A stretch of DNA of 64,000 nt, from assembly GCF_002999335.1 (NCBI RefSeq), contig NW_020312056.1, forward strand, positions 1-64,000, written 5' to 3'. This DNA comes from Cyclospora cayetanensis. Taxonomy: Eukaryota > Apicomplexa > Conoidasida > Eucoccidiorida > Eimeriidae. The number at the start of each line of letters is the position of its first letter. Positions within the stretch are counted from its first letter, which is position 1. This document shows positions 11,319 through 23,485 of the stretch, piece after piece. The notes beneath the pieces were generated by a model. It saw nothing but the letters and a program-made list of their open reading frames with translations, searched no databases and was not told the origin of the DNA. A program made the translations under genes and the position numbers.

Positions 11319-12949
11319 CATATATATATATACATGCACAGACACATGCATACACATGTGCGAATGCATATATATATAAATATAAATATATGCAGCCCCC
11401 ACACCCTGGCCACGTCACCTCACAAAGTGGCAAGGTGGGTTTGGAGCGACATGCGCTTTATGGATTCAAAAAACGTGAAAAGGGAAGATCAAGAATGCCG
11501 CTTCCAAAGCCGCCTTTCAACCTCCCTAAAGGCCCCACGGAGCGCATGCGCCGTCCGTTGGCAGAAGCGGAGGGGGAGAAGGGGGGACGGGGGGGATGAT
11601 GCCTGTGTTTGCTCACCAAGATCGGCAATGGTTTGCTTGCTCTGCGAGATGCGGGAGGCGAATTTCGCAGACTGCGCGATGAGGAGAGATTTCAACTCCA
11701 TCACAGACTACTCCACACACACAAATCCACAAAAGCAGACGCGAGAGGAAAAAATCTTAGCGACAAGGGGTCGCCCACACAATTCTGCTCTGACTCCTGA
11801 GAAATTCCGTTCGGTGACAGCCTTGCGCGTGCATGCGCTGCCGTGGATGGATATGCGGCCTTCAAGCCTCCGACTTTCTGAATCTGCGTTTCCTGACTGC
11901 TGCCGCCTGAATCTTACGATTTGAGGTTTTCGCTCGAAGTGACGGACCGCGAATTGCTGGTAAAGCGAGCAAGCAGATCTCAGCGGGAGCGTCGTCAGCC
12001 GCTTAGACGCAAAGAGCAAAAGCCCCACAAGCTGCAACTGGACTAGGCCTCTATCCAAGGCACCCCCCGAGGCGGGGGAAAAGGGGGGGAAATGTGAGAG
12101 GAGAAAGCTCCGAGAAAGGCAGGCGCGTAAGCCACGCACTGCAACTCTGAATGCAGCGGCTACATACCTTCACTGCAGTCCTCTTGGAAATATACAGCAA
12201 AACGTCAGCTCTGCTCGCATACGCCTCCAAGGCCTCAGTTGCAGCCCTCAGGTGTACGAACAGCTCCAAAACACTTTCCGCCCGCGATCTGCGCGAAACC
12301 ACACTCCAAGAAGGCTCGCAGCCTTACCCAGGGAGGCATTTATGCATGTTTGTATGTATGGCAGGCAGGGATGCAGGGGGGAGGAAGGGAGCTTCTCAGC
12401 TCATCAGGAGATTCAGACGCCTTGCGCATCCCCCTACGTCCTAGTTACGGCTCAGGCTTACAAGTGCACAACTGTGGCGAGTGCGTGAACCGCAGCGAGT
12501 GCCAAGTCGTTCTGTTGTGCAGTGAAACACCTCCAAAAACCGTCAACGACACACTGCTGCAGAGACACCTGGGAGCCCTCCGTCGGTAACATGCCACTGC
12601 ATGTGCCTCCTTTCGAGGTCTCCTCCTCTGCAGGAGATGAAGTGCTTGGATCTCGTCCTGCAAGAGTTTTACTAACTTCTCCATCCCCCCGGATAGCGCT
12701 GCTTTGGCGTCTTCGCGAGCTCCCTCCTGAGGAACTGCTTGTGCCTTTTACACCTCCCGAGAGGCCATCGCTACGCGCTGCTTCAGAGAAATCCTGCGTA
12801 GCAGACTCCCCATTAAGGCCTCCTCCTCTCGATGTCGCTTCGGACGCTGCCATGAAGCGCTCGCTGGAAAGCCTCTCCGCGAGTTCCCCCCTGACTTCCT
12901 CAGGTTCTTTGCCGGCTTGCCTGGTGTTGCCCGTGAAGGGTCGAGGCAT
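9735..12949 (-). CDS. Translation initiation factor eIF2B subunit alpha
   Basis: Regulatory subunit of the decameric guanine-nucleotide exchange factor that recharges eIF2 with GTP. It acts in the cytosol and senses eIF2 phosphorylation. Eight exons fit on the minus strand: 12949-12462, 12288-12168, 12001-11918, 11707-11617, 10985-10817, 10664-10520, 10227-10081, 9866-9735 (1377 nt, 458 aa, all phases agree). Family hallmarks are visible: [13 protein letters not shown] near residue 265, [19 protein letters not shown] followed by RIGTATVA across an intron near 350-372, [19 protein letters not shown] near 380-400, and a C-terminus [16 protein letters not shown] ending DELTKLYQ. The human subunit is 305 aa; the excess is mostly a Ser/Gly-rich N-terminal extension in exon 1. 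The exon 3 start could instead lie about 30 bp upstream, also in phase. It is divergent from the 14.1 kb gene. Confidence 0.93.
11096..11335. repeat. 24-bp minisatellite plus palindromic TA block in eIF2B alpha intron 4
   Basis: About six near-perfect copies of TATGTATGTGTGTATGTGTG followed by TTTG (11118-11262), running into an ATATAT/TATACA palindrome (11270-11335). It sits inside the intron 10986-11616 of the minus-strand gene. The copies are more uniform than in the other arrays here, which suggests recent expansion. Confidence 0.9.
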
Positions 12950-14103
12950 TGAATGGGCTTGAGGCGACGAATAGAGCCGGGAAGATACAACTTTCAGTAT
13001 TCAGAAATGCGGCGTGCTCGATATGGCAGGCCCGAGAGGCATTTCTACATGCGAAAAATCGCGCGAAACGAAACACCGCGCTCTACACGCGCGTGCACAT
13101 AAACAAGTCCAGCGGCAATCGGTTCCCTTCACGCCGCCATGAGAATAAAAACTGCAAAGAAGCAGAATGGCCAACGCGACATAGAGCAAGCAGGAATTGA
13201 GAAATCGGCTGGTGGTGGCGTCTTGATGTGGTGCCAGCAGCCACACATGAAGGTGGATACCCCTTGCAGAACCAGGACGACACAGGAAGCGCGAGGAGGA
13301 GGGTTCTCAGCGGGTATCAAATCATGAGAAAAAGACGAATTCCTAGATCATGACTGGCATCCGCTACAGGGAAGAGACACGAAGTGTGTTTGAATACTGG
13401 CGATGGCAGAACGTGGCCCTGCTGCTAGTGCTGCGCCGCCTTTGCGCTTCTTCGCCGAATGAAGCAAACAGCTTTTTGCCATGCGGAAAGCCCCAATGCA
13501 GCAAGACCACCACCAGCAGATCTCGAACGGCACCAGAAATGTGGGGTGTCTGTACACCTGCCCGGCAACCCTTGGCAAAGCGAACCCGCACTCCTTCGCG
13601 CCGAGTGCGCAGACAGCTCGAGGCGATGCAACAAACTCGAGATCCTTCTTGGGAAGGCTCAACCTGTGTCTGCAGGCGAATGTGTATCGCATGAAAATCA
13701 TTCAAGTTGGAGCGAACGCATGCATGCGTTCATCCACAGACTCGCGGAGCCCCGTCGGGTGGCCCCACGGGATGACTTCAGATGCGCTGAAATCTCGACA
13801 CCCAACGCCAGAAACACCTTATTCTAGCGACATTTTGCAAATGTATCTCAAGGCGATCGTGCGCGATACGCAACCGCCTTGGAAGATCATGATCCCGCAG
13901 CGACTGCCGAGGCCGTACCTTGGGAGCCCGACGATCTTCCTGCGGCATTTAGCGGTGCTGGCCTCTTTTTGCGAGGCGATGTCCCTCCTATAGTGTTTTT
14001 TCGTGTTTTATTTGCCGTTTTGCTCATGAAGATTCCAGCAGAAGTCCCTAGAACCGCTCCGGGGGGGATTCTCACGGGCCCATGAGGCACTCTCTAGCGG
14101 GCG
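12950..14103. other. Divergent intergenic region
   Basis: About 1.15 kb between the starts of eIF2B alpha (-) and the 14.1 kb gene (+), so it probably holds both promoters. Overlapping open frames occur on both strands at 13350-14000 but none has a recognisable domain or clear splice partner. A near-palindromic GGTGTCTGTACACC occurs at about 13549. Confidence 0.55.
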
Positions 14104-17100
14104 ATGGGTGCTCCTTCCAGCTGTTGCAGGCGTATGGGAAGCTGCACGCCAAGTTCCCGCGGCCTTTCGCGAGTCGCCTCATTCGTGCCGCGGGGGTACT
14201 GCACCGGAGTTGTTGCACTGTCTCGCACGTCGTTGCCTTGCCCAGCACCCACCACACACTCGGGAGATGCAGCTTCGCGCCGCTATTTCTGTAGCGCCCG
14301 CAGCCGTGGTGGAGAATCCCCTCCTCGGCTCGAGCGCAGCCGAAACGCCACCAACGGCTTTCTCGAGAACGCTCCATCCAAAGGCTTCGGGCTGCTGCAT
14401 CGCCCCCGCAGCAGAAGCGAGAAGTCTCAACACAAGGCCTTGCGATCGCTTGTGCCCCTCGACTTGATGGCAGCGTACGAGGAAGCAAAGGCGGCACGAG
14501 CTGCAACTGCCGCTGCCGCCTCTCCGCTTCCACGGCAGCTCGTGAAAGCCGTGGGGATGCCAAACAGCGACAACATCCAGTCGATTATCACTGCATCCCT
14601 CCAACAGGTGCTGCTGCTGCGGGAGGCTCGAAAGGCAGCAAGCGCACGGGGGGCCCCTGCGGAAGCAGCAAGGGATGCTGCCACTACGGCAGCCACCGCT
14701 TTGTGGCAGCTGGATCGAAGCATAGCCGCTGCACTGCTGCACCAGCAATGCTTAGCAGCAGAAGCAGGCTTGCTGCTCGCAACCAGAGAAGAGCTGTTGC
14801 GGCCTTGCCTCAAGCTTTGGACAGCAGCAGCTGCAGCAGCAGGTGCAGGAGCTGCAGGAGGAGTAGAAGATGCAACAACAGCTGCAGCAGGTGCAGTAGC
14901 TGCAGGAGGAGCAGAAGATGCAACAACAGCAGCAGCTGCAGGAGTAGAAGATGCAACAACGGCAGCAGCCGCAGGAGTAGTAGATACAACAACGGCAGCA
15001 GCTGCAGGAGTAGTAGATGCGAAAGCAGGCAAAAGCTCCTCAGCTGCGGCTCCCTGTGTGCTGACGGTGTTAGAGGCTGAAGGAATCCATACGTATGCAG
15101 AAGTCGGAGAGGCCCTTGTCTCGCGTGTGGCGTTTGCTCGTGGGGAGGCGTTTGGGAAGTATGCGCATCTTGCGGCTTTGAAAGAATTGCAAGTCAGAGG
15201 GGAGCTGTGGCAGCTGCTTGAGGACCACGCGGGGTGTAGCGACACCTTGGCGGGGAAGAAATCGCATGCACCCGGATCTGGAGGTGTAGAAAATGCAGCA
15301 ATTGCAGCAATTGCAGCCGCGATTGCGGCCGTCGATGCACTTCGCAAGGTGAACACTTTGTTGTTTCCCAAGTTGCTGCAGCAGCTGCAGCAGCACATGC
15401 CTTGCTGCGGGATTGCTCTCCTGAGCCGCTGTGCTGCAGCTGCAACACACCCCGCAGTGCGGAGGCTCCTTGTTGCCGCGGCAATCCCCAGCAGTGCGGG
15501 AGTTCACTCGACGAGGCGTCTGGCAGAAGCGCCAAAAGCAGCAGCCCGCAGGGCAGATGCAGCAGTGCATGCATTTCTTGTGCATGTGGACGAAGAGGTG
15601 CAACGCGGGGGAAGCGCCTCGCTGTGTGCCTCGAGTTTCTTCCTGTTGCTTACGTCCTTTTCCAGAGCCAGTTTTTTCGCTGCTTCTTTTTGGCAGCTTG
15701 CAGCAGACGCTGCAGATCGCCACGCAGCTGCGCTCAGTCCTCTGTTGCTCTTGGGTGTAACCAGAGCATTTGCTTGTTACGCTCAGCTCGACTCTTGGGG
15801 TGGGGGTAGGGGTGAGGAGGAAACGGCCATTAGTTCTTCCCCCATGCGTTCCGCAGCGACCTCTGGCTATTGCGACAACGCCGAAGAAGGCTTTTTGGAA
15901 AGAAGAGGACATGCGCGAAAAGGCTTTCTCCCCAGAGAAGCGCTGAGATCGTCTTGCTTCGCGCGGAATCCAAGAAAGCCTCTCCAGACGGCGCCCTCCG
16001 CTGCTGTTGGTGCGCTCAAGAAACTCGGCTTTGCCGTAGAGAGAGCTGCTCGGGAAGGCGAGATTTCGTGGACTGAGGCTGCCGAGTTCGTTCAGGTATA
16101 CGGCAAGGCGAAGATTCTGCATCAGCCCATGCTAGCCGCGCTTGAGGAGGTAGGTGTAGCCTCTCCCATGCACGCAGACAGCCGCTTCTAAGCCCCCTCG
16201 GCTCACGCGGAAGTCTCCTTCGTTTTAAACGCTACTCAGCAGCAGAGCCTCATAACATCGTGCAAGGATCGGCTTGATTCGCAGCTTCTAGCCATAGGCC
16301 TCGTAAAGCGCAGGCTGTCAGTCTCGGAGCATTCTTTGTGCATTCAGATCCTCCTATTGGGCTTACCCATGGCAGATGCAAAAAGCCTCTCTATCCTCGC
16401 CAATGGACTGACACGACTGCACCTATGGAACCATCCCCTCCTGCCTCTAATCTTTCAAAGGGCACACTCCGTAATAGCACCCTCTCACCCCTAGACGACA
16501 CACACACCTGAGACACCTGATCCTACGCGTGCTCCCACCTGCGATATCTATATATTCACATATTTGTAGAAATATATTCATAGAGAGAGATAGGCGTGCT
16601 GCCACCTGCTATACATAATCTATAATATACGTGTTACATACTTGTATGAATATATTTATAGAGAGATAGGCGTGCTGCCACGCGGTATATATATATATAT
16701 ATATCATACATGTATTTACATATTTGTAGAAATATATTTATAGAGAGAGAGAGATAGGCGCGCTGCCACCTGCTATATACAATATAAATATATGTATGTG
16801 CATATTTGTACATTTATAGAGAGAGAGATAGGCGTGCTGCCACCTGCTATATATAATATATATACATATATATGTATTTACATATTTGTATGAATATATT
16901 TATAGAGAGAGAGATAGGCGCGCTGCCACCTGCTATATATATTATAAATATATGTATGTACATATTTGTATATTTATAGAGAGAGAGATAGGCGTGCTGC
17001 CACCTGCTATATATAATATATATGTATTTACATATTTGTATATTTATACAGAGAGATAGGCGTGCTGCCACCTGCTATATATAATATATATATACATATA

Positions 17101-19482
17101 TATGTATTTACATATTTGTATGAATATATTTATAGAGAGAGATAGTCGTGCTGCCACCTGCTACATAAAATATATATAATCACATAAATATATTTATAGA
17201 GAGAGATAGGCGTGCTGCCACGTGCTATATATATATTATACATGTATTTATCTATTTGTATAATTGTATTTATAGAGAGAGAGATAGGCGTGCTGCCACC
17301 TGCTATATATAATATATATATACATATATATGTATTTACATGTTTGTATAAATATCTTTACAGAGAGAGAGATAGGCTTGCTGCTACCTGCTATATAGAA
17401 TATATACATACATATGTATTTACATATTTGTATAGATATATTTATATAGAGAGAGAGATAGGCGTGCTGCCACCTGCTGTATATAATATGTGTATTTACA
17501 TATTTGTATGAATATATTTATAGAGAGAGAGAGATAGGCGTGCTGCCACCTGCTGTATATAATATATGTATATATATTTGTATAAATATATATTTATAGA
17601 GAGAGATTTATATTTGCTGCGGCTCTCATGCCGGCGTTCCTTTACAGCGCTGCCGTTTTAGGAGGCGTAGGATCCTGTTGCTGTGTGTAGGAGTGCAGAC
17701 GTCTTGGTTGTTGCGGCTATGCAGCCTGCTCCAAGGCGACGATGGGAGTCTGAGGGAGAGCGTGTTTCGATTTTTGCGGATGCTGCTTCCTTCAGGTGCT
17801 GCGTGGAGCGAGCTGGCAGTCTCTCGCCTTGCTGCTACAGGCCGCATCAAAGGTGGAAAGCTGCAGACCAGCTGATGCTGCGAATACACCCTGTAGCGGC
17901 GGATGCATGCATAGCGGAGGAGTCGTGCACGTGTGTGTCGGCCCCTATGGGTGGGGTGTTACGGGTGTCTTATGCTTTCAGGGAGGCTGCTGCTGCGCGG
18001 ACGAAAAGCTGGTGCAGATGATTTGCTGCGAAGTGCTGAGCCGCCTCAAGGCTGAAGGAGCTTGGGGGGAAGCGCATGTCTCCTCTGCTGGCCCCTCTGT
18101 AACTGACACGCAGTGCACGCAGCGTCTCGCAGTTCCTGCTGCAGCTTTGCAGTCCGCTCCTCGAGCACGCAGCATAAGCATCATTGCGTATTCACTGTGC
18201 AAAGCTTTCCCCGTCCTCGAGAGTTTCTCGGAGGGGAGGCGGTGGGAGTTGCTGAGCCGTCTGACGCAACGAGCTGCAGAGGCAGTGCGCGCCTTCAAGT
18301 CTGCAGAACTGGCCAACACGACTTTCGCGATTGCTGCGTTTGCCAGAAAGGCACGGGGGACTGCCTCAGGTTCCTCTGCGACGGCGTCTAGCGTCTGCAG
18401 ACCGTGCGAAAAAAACGCCGCAGAGGCAGCACTGCCACACAGAGAGTCAGTCGCCTCCAGTTCTACACCCGCAGCAGCAGCCGCAGCCGCTGGAATCCGG
18501 GGTACAGGGCATGCAAGGACTGCCGTTGGATCGTCGTGCCTCGTCAGCGCAGTTCCTCCTTGACTAGGCGTGAATTAAGCTGCTGTTTGCGTCTGTGCAA
18601 TCGCAGAAATTTGCTGCGGGGCGCCTCTGCTTACTTCAAGCTTCTTGGCGAACGCCTTGAAGAGATGCTGCAGAATGGGCAGCAGCTCGAATCAGCAGCC
18701 GACGTAAGACTCTCAACATGAGCCGAGCCAAGTCGTAGAGGCACCTCCTCCTTTTTGCCTCCCCTTCCGTCTTTCTTGGTGTGATGGTGGACGTGGGGTG
18801 AGCGTGTGTTTGTGAGGAGGATATGCATTTCAGCATACTCGAGTTGTCTTGTGCACTTTTCGAAGCGCGAAATGCGTACACCCACCGACTCTTGCGTCCT
18901 GCACTTTGTTGTGTGCCGTATTTTTTGCGGCGTGCAGCTGGTAAAGGTCATATGTTCTTTTCCTGTTTTTTCCGTTGAAACGAAAGCACAGACACGCCTA
19001 GTTCTCCGAAAGACGCTTCGACTCCACTGGCCTCTCGTCGCAAGTCTTTCCTACATGCCGCTTCAGCAGCTGGTGCGTTGAGCTGCGTTTGCGAGCGACA
19101 CAGCGCGAAAGGCTTTTTTTCTCTCCCTCCCTCTCTCTCAGCAAAGTTGAAAGGCTTTTTCCTCTCTTAGCAAAGTTCTTGCTGAGAGGCCACAAGCACA
19201 TGACATCCACTTCCTCGCGGCGTCTATGTGTATGTGCCGCCACACCCCACCCTACCCCCTGACTGATCGACGCAGCGTCATTTTGGTTGTATGTTTCCGC
19301 GTCTTTTGCCCCCCTTCTCCCTTGCCCTCTGTTCTATATACGTCTTCTCCGCAACACGCTTTGCCCTTCGACCGCAGGCCTCTGCTGCTGCCGATCTCGG
19401 CATTTTGGAAGAAGATCTCGCAGGCACGCTTGAGCAACTGTCCATGCCGAATCGGCGTACTGCTGTAGGGCGTAGGGTGTAA
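14104..19482 (+). CDS. Large helical protein, possible organellar HPR/RAP-type RNA-binding protein
   Basis: Exon 1 (14104-16149, 682 codons) ends at GAG|GTAGGT. Downstream coding-like blocks are at about 17680-18715 (ending GAC|GTAAGA) and 19379-19482; a piece at 18990-19070 may also be exonic. The start region is rich in Arg/Ser/Cys and poor in acidic residues, like an organelle-targeting leader. The rest is Leu/Ala-rich paired helices, e.g. SISIIAYSLCKAFPV, ELANTTFAIAAFARKA, EAAEFVQVYGKAKILHQP. Spacing and composition recall the heptatricopeptide/octatricopeptide arrays of apicomplexan organellar RNA-binding proteins, many of which end in a RAP domain; no RAP domain was identified. Poly-Ala stretches (14820-15030) come from GCA repeats. 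Only exon 1 is firm. Exact downstream boundaries and the stop are uncertain, and the function is a structural guess. Confidence 0.45.
14818..15030 (+). repeat. Coding GCA-based repeat (Ala-rich, A-x-V-x-D-A/T-T units)
   Basis: Imperfect 27-45 bp units mixing GCAGCAGCTGCAGGAG with GTAGAAGATGCAACAACA. In the frame of the 14.1 kb gene it encodes repeated GVEDATTAAAAG-like segments. Unlike a pure CAG run it repeats an acidic/Thr motif, so it is an expanded protein repeat rather than a simple homopolymer. Confidence 0.75.
16540..17610 (+). repeat. 13-copy minisatellite with conserved GC core
   Basis: About 13 tandem units, 63 to 88 bp apart, each with a nearly invariant core TAGGCGTGCTGCCACCTGCT flanked by GAGAGAGA on the left and a variable AT-rich spacer (TATATA, ATGTATTTACATATTTGTA, TTTATAGAG) on the right. 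Core starts are near 16591, 16668, 16755, 16829, 16915, 16989, 17058, 17145, 17208, 17287, 17371, 17459 and 17536. It fills most of the intron after exon 1 of the 14.1 kb gene. The core changes by one or two bases while the spacers vary in length. Confidence 0.92.
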
Positions 19483-20652
19483 TATTAAGGGCGAGACATA
19501 GGGGAGAAGGGGCTCCAGATACGCTCAAGGCGCACATCCTCTCCTGACGTTTCGAAATTCCTACTGACTCCTCCTAGATCCTAACGGCACTGCTTCGCAG
19601 AGGCAGCAAACGTCTGCCCTCATTGAAGTCGCTTTACCTCTGCGCGGCTAAGCTAGTTCCTTGTAGCTTTTGTTGCTGCCTTACATTCGTAGAAGGGGGC
19701 TAGGCGTAGTGTGTCTTTTAAGACTGAGGGAAGGAGAGGGCCCCCATAGACGACGCTCAAGGCGTAGCAACTGCTCAGACACCCAGCTATTCCAATTTGA
19801 ATCCTAGATTCTAGTGGCACTATATCGCAGATGCGCAAGCAAACCTCTGCTTTCATCGAAGCCCCGCTTTGCCTCTTTACAGCCAACACACCCGTGTAGT
19901 TTCTTTGCGGCTTTCCACTTGTATGAGAAGGGGCTAGGGCGTGGGGTGTACAGACACCGTGTCGTTTCTCTTGAGTGCAAATCGGAGGAAAAGTATTTTA
20001 AAGAAGAGTCGCGGCATTTGGGATTCTTCAGGCGGCGAAGCTCCATCATTTGACCAGCGGTCACGGCGAATGTTTCATGAGCGACTGCACAGCAACAGCA
20101 CCAGCTGCTGGCGGCGATGCATGCGCCTACTGCGCCCCCTATAAGCGGTGTCTGTTCTTGCTTTAGGGCGATAGGATGCAAAATTCAGAGCTATAAATCT
20201 TCGTTTTTAGCATGCGTGTGTGGCGTCGGCCCGCATCTCTTCTTTGTCGGCTCATTGGGGGTCTCTCCGCGGATTTTTTGAGTGGAGGGTTGGTTGTTGT
20301 TGCAGCAACATCCTTTTCGAACCGTGGTCTTTTCTGCGTCTCTCCGTGGTCCGCCGTTTCTTTGTGTTGTTAGACGCCTCTTTGCTTGTCTTTCTGGAGG
20401 GCCCCTGGTGGGGGCCCCTGGGGGCCCCGCTGTACGTACAGCTCGCCGCCGGCGCACCCGTTCGCCTTCCGACGATCGCACGCCGATCGACGTTTCCTTG
20501 TCCTCCCCCGCGTTCTGCCTGGAGTAACTACACTTGAATTTTTCTGAAGAAAGCCTGCGGCTAGCAGAGGCCGCCTCCTGCTCCTGGATTTTCTCCCGCT
20601 GAACTCGACATTCACCTTCACGCGGGAAGTTGCACGAAGAGGGGCCCCCAGA
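19483..20652. other. Intergenic and probable 5' region of the CDPK gene
   Basis: From the last proposed stop of the helical-protein gene to the CDPK start. The left 470 bp is a degenerate two-copy repeat (separate entry). The right part is GC-rich, with a GGGGCCCC cluster at 20398-20435 and a TGTACGTACA palindrome at 20432. No convincing gene. Confidence 0.5.
19495..19955. repeat. Degenerate tandem duplication, unit about 228 bp
   Basis: Two diverged copies lie side by side. CCTAGATCCTAACGGCACT at 19575 matches CCTAGATTCTAGTGGCACT at 19803. CAAACGTCTGCCCTCATTGA matches CAAACCTCTGCTTTCATCGA. TTCGTAGAAGGGGGCTAGGC matches TTGTATGAGAAGGGGCTAGG. The unit also includes ACGCTCAAGGCG (19523 and 19753). 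No open frame is conserved between copies. It could be a remnant of a mobile or satellite element; no terminal repeats or target duplications were found. Confidence 0.75.
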
Positions 20653-23399
20653 ATGGGGTGTTCCGTGTCTCACCAGCGCAGCAGGGTGGCAGCGCTCACT
20701 CCCGGTTCGAGCGAGAGCAACAAGGCGTTCCCAGGGGACCGACAGAGGAGGAGACCGCTGCAGTATCCCTCCACAGACAGAAGCACTGCTTCCTGCGACA
20801 GACGGCCTGCTGTACGTACAGAGGGGGCGAACAGGCAGGCTTCGCCTGCGCCGCTCGCGTGCAGCGCCTTGGAAGGATCGCCAAGGGAGTGCCAGCCTGC
20901 GACGCCTGCATGCGCCGCAGCTACCAAGCACCGCCTTGTAAAGGCTTTCAGCAGAGAAAAAAACAGGCTAGACAGCCAAAACAGCAGCCCTAAAGAACGC
21001 AGAGCTAGACTAGCACTCGGAGGTCGCAGTGCCTCTTCTTTCAGTAAAGGTCTGAAGCCTAGCAGACGCCTCCTGCAGCACAGACTGCCGCTGCCTTTCG
21101 CTGCTGCTGCTGCCGACAGCGCCAGCACCAACAGCAACAACAGCCCCAAGAATCGGCAGCAGCAGAGCTGCTACTCTCGGATCGAGAAATTCGGATCGGA
21201 TTCCTCCGATTCATACAGCGACGCTGTAAGCCTTATGCGCCAAGGCGTATCCTCCAGCCACCTATCTATCTATATCTATACATATATATATATGCATACT
21301 CTACAAGTACTCTATATATGTATACATGCTCTACAGGTACTATTTGTGTATACATGCTCTACAAGTACTCTATATATGTATACATGCTCTGCAAGTACTA
21401 TACATATGTATACATACTCTGCAAGTACTATATATATGTATACATACTCTACAAGTACTATATATATGTATACATACTCTACAAGTACTATATATATGTA
21501 TACATGCTCTACACGTATCACCCACCTACCTATGCATAACGAGTCTGTGTATCCATCTGTGTCTCTTTCTTTCTCTCTATCGGTCTATATTCATATGCAT
21601 GTATATAGAGATAGGTATAGTTCTCTGTATGCAGGTAGACACATACGCATGAAGATACTCATCTTCATCATTCATGCACATGTCATGTATGCAGTAGGAA
21701 GAGGAGGAGGCGTTCAGGCAGTTTTCAGTCGGTGCGAGGTTCTGTTAAGAAATATAAGCGGCTTGAGACTATTAATTATTTTTGCATGCAGCGATCAGAG
21801 ACAGAAGACAGTGGGGCAGTCCCTGTAGGGGCTGGCAGTTTTTTGAAGCAGGTGGTTCACCAGCCGCTATTCGCATCTCGTTTGAAGACGTCCTCTTGTT
21901 TTGAAGATCACTATGAGCTCACCCATCAAGTTTTAGGAACAGGTGAGCCGTGGATACGCTTGGCGATAGCGGTATATCACGGCTTCACTCAGCTTCTCCT
22001 GACGGCTGTGCCTCTTGCTGCCTTACGCTTCTTTTTTCTGCATGCATGCATCGCGCCTTCGAAGTGTCACTACACTTCGAGGCATTTCACCGTTTATCTG
22101 AACGCGCATGCTTTCCTTAGAGACGCTGTAGGACCTTTCAGCGGCTTTTTCCCGTCTCCTGTGCGCCTGCTGCTGCTACTTTTGCTCTTTTTGCTGCTTT
22201 TGCTCTTGTTGCTGCTTTTGCTCTTTTTGCTGCTTTTGCTGCTTTTGCTCTTGTTGCTGCTTTTGCTGCTTTCGCTCTTTTTGCTGCTTTTGCTCTTTTT
22301 GCTGCTTTTGCTCTTGTTGCTGCTTTTGCTCTTTTTGCTGCTTTTGCTGCTTTCGCTCTTGTTGCTGCTGTTGGTACTGCTGTTGCTGCGACTGTTGCTC
22401 TTGTTGCTGCTTTTACTCTTGCTGCTTTTGCTCTGTTTGCTGTTGCTACTGCTTTCGCTCTTGTTTCTGTTGGTGCTGTCTCCGCCTGACTTGGTTGCCT
22501 CTTCTTGGCGCCAGTGGGGATGGAGGGGGAGGAAGAGGTATCTGCTATGCTCCGTGCGTTTTTTTCTGAATTTCGACTTTTTGCCACCTTTCGATCCTCA
22601 GGAATTTCTGGTGCCGTGCGGCTGGGCCGTCACAGAGTCAGTGGACGCTTCGTTGCAGTAAAGACTCTCAACGTTTCCAAGATTTCTCAGAGGAGGGCTG
22701 CTCTGCTGTACAACGAAGTTGCGGTGTACATGCAGCTCGATCACCCCAACATTGCCAAGCTCCTTGACATCTTTCTCGACGGCATGAAACCACATGAACT
22801 CGCGTCTCCGCAATCGCGTTTTTCTGTTGATGCTGGATCCGCAGCAGCTGGCGGCAATCCGTCATCAGCATCTCGAGCAGCAGCTTCAGCAGATCGGATG
22901 GCAAGGGCAGGCGATGCTCGTGTCTCCGCCTATGAAGCCTCTGAAGTTCTCTCTCGTGGCGATACTGGCAGCGGCAGTCACAAGTGCTTTCGTCTGGTCA
23001 TGGAGCTTTGCAGCGGGAAAGAATTGTACGAGCGACTTGCGAAGAAGAAGAAATACTCGGAGCGAGACGCTGCACGGATTACGATGCAGATGCTTGCTGC
23101 TGTCAATTACTGCCACCAGCATTCGATCTGCCATAGAGACTTGAAGTAGGTGTATACGCAGCTTCCCCATGCACACGTGGCTGCATGCCGTTGGGCTCCT
23201 GTGCGCCGTTCAGAGGGGCAGCGAAAAAGTGGGGAGAAGAGGGGGAAGGCGGGAGGAGGGGGGTAAAAGGAAGGGGCATGTGGCTCCTCTTGCACTCTGA
23301 TTTCTACAAGGCGTCCTCTTCACATCTGCGGGTGTCTCTGCCTCGCGTGCCTCGTGCTGTCAGGAAGAGAGAAAAAGAGAAAGATATAATATATATATA

Positions 23400-23485
<86 letters not shown>

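Noticed and set aside
16540..17610. Regularly spaced repeat resembling a CRISPR array
   Set aside because: Spacers are AT-rich variants of each other, not unique sequences, and the context is a eukaryotic intron.
22138..22587. 149-codon minus frame of Ala/Lys repeats, histone H1-like
   Set aside because: It is the antisense of the CDPK intron 2 array; resemblance to a basic chromatin protein is compositional only.
21732..22661. 309-codon + frame with a long poly-Leu stretch
   Set aside because: It runs through CDPK intron 2. The glycine loop is completed by splicing 21942 to 22602.
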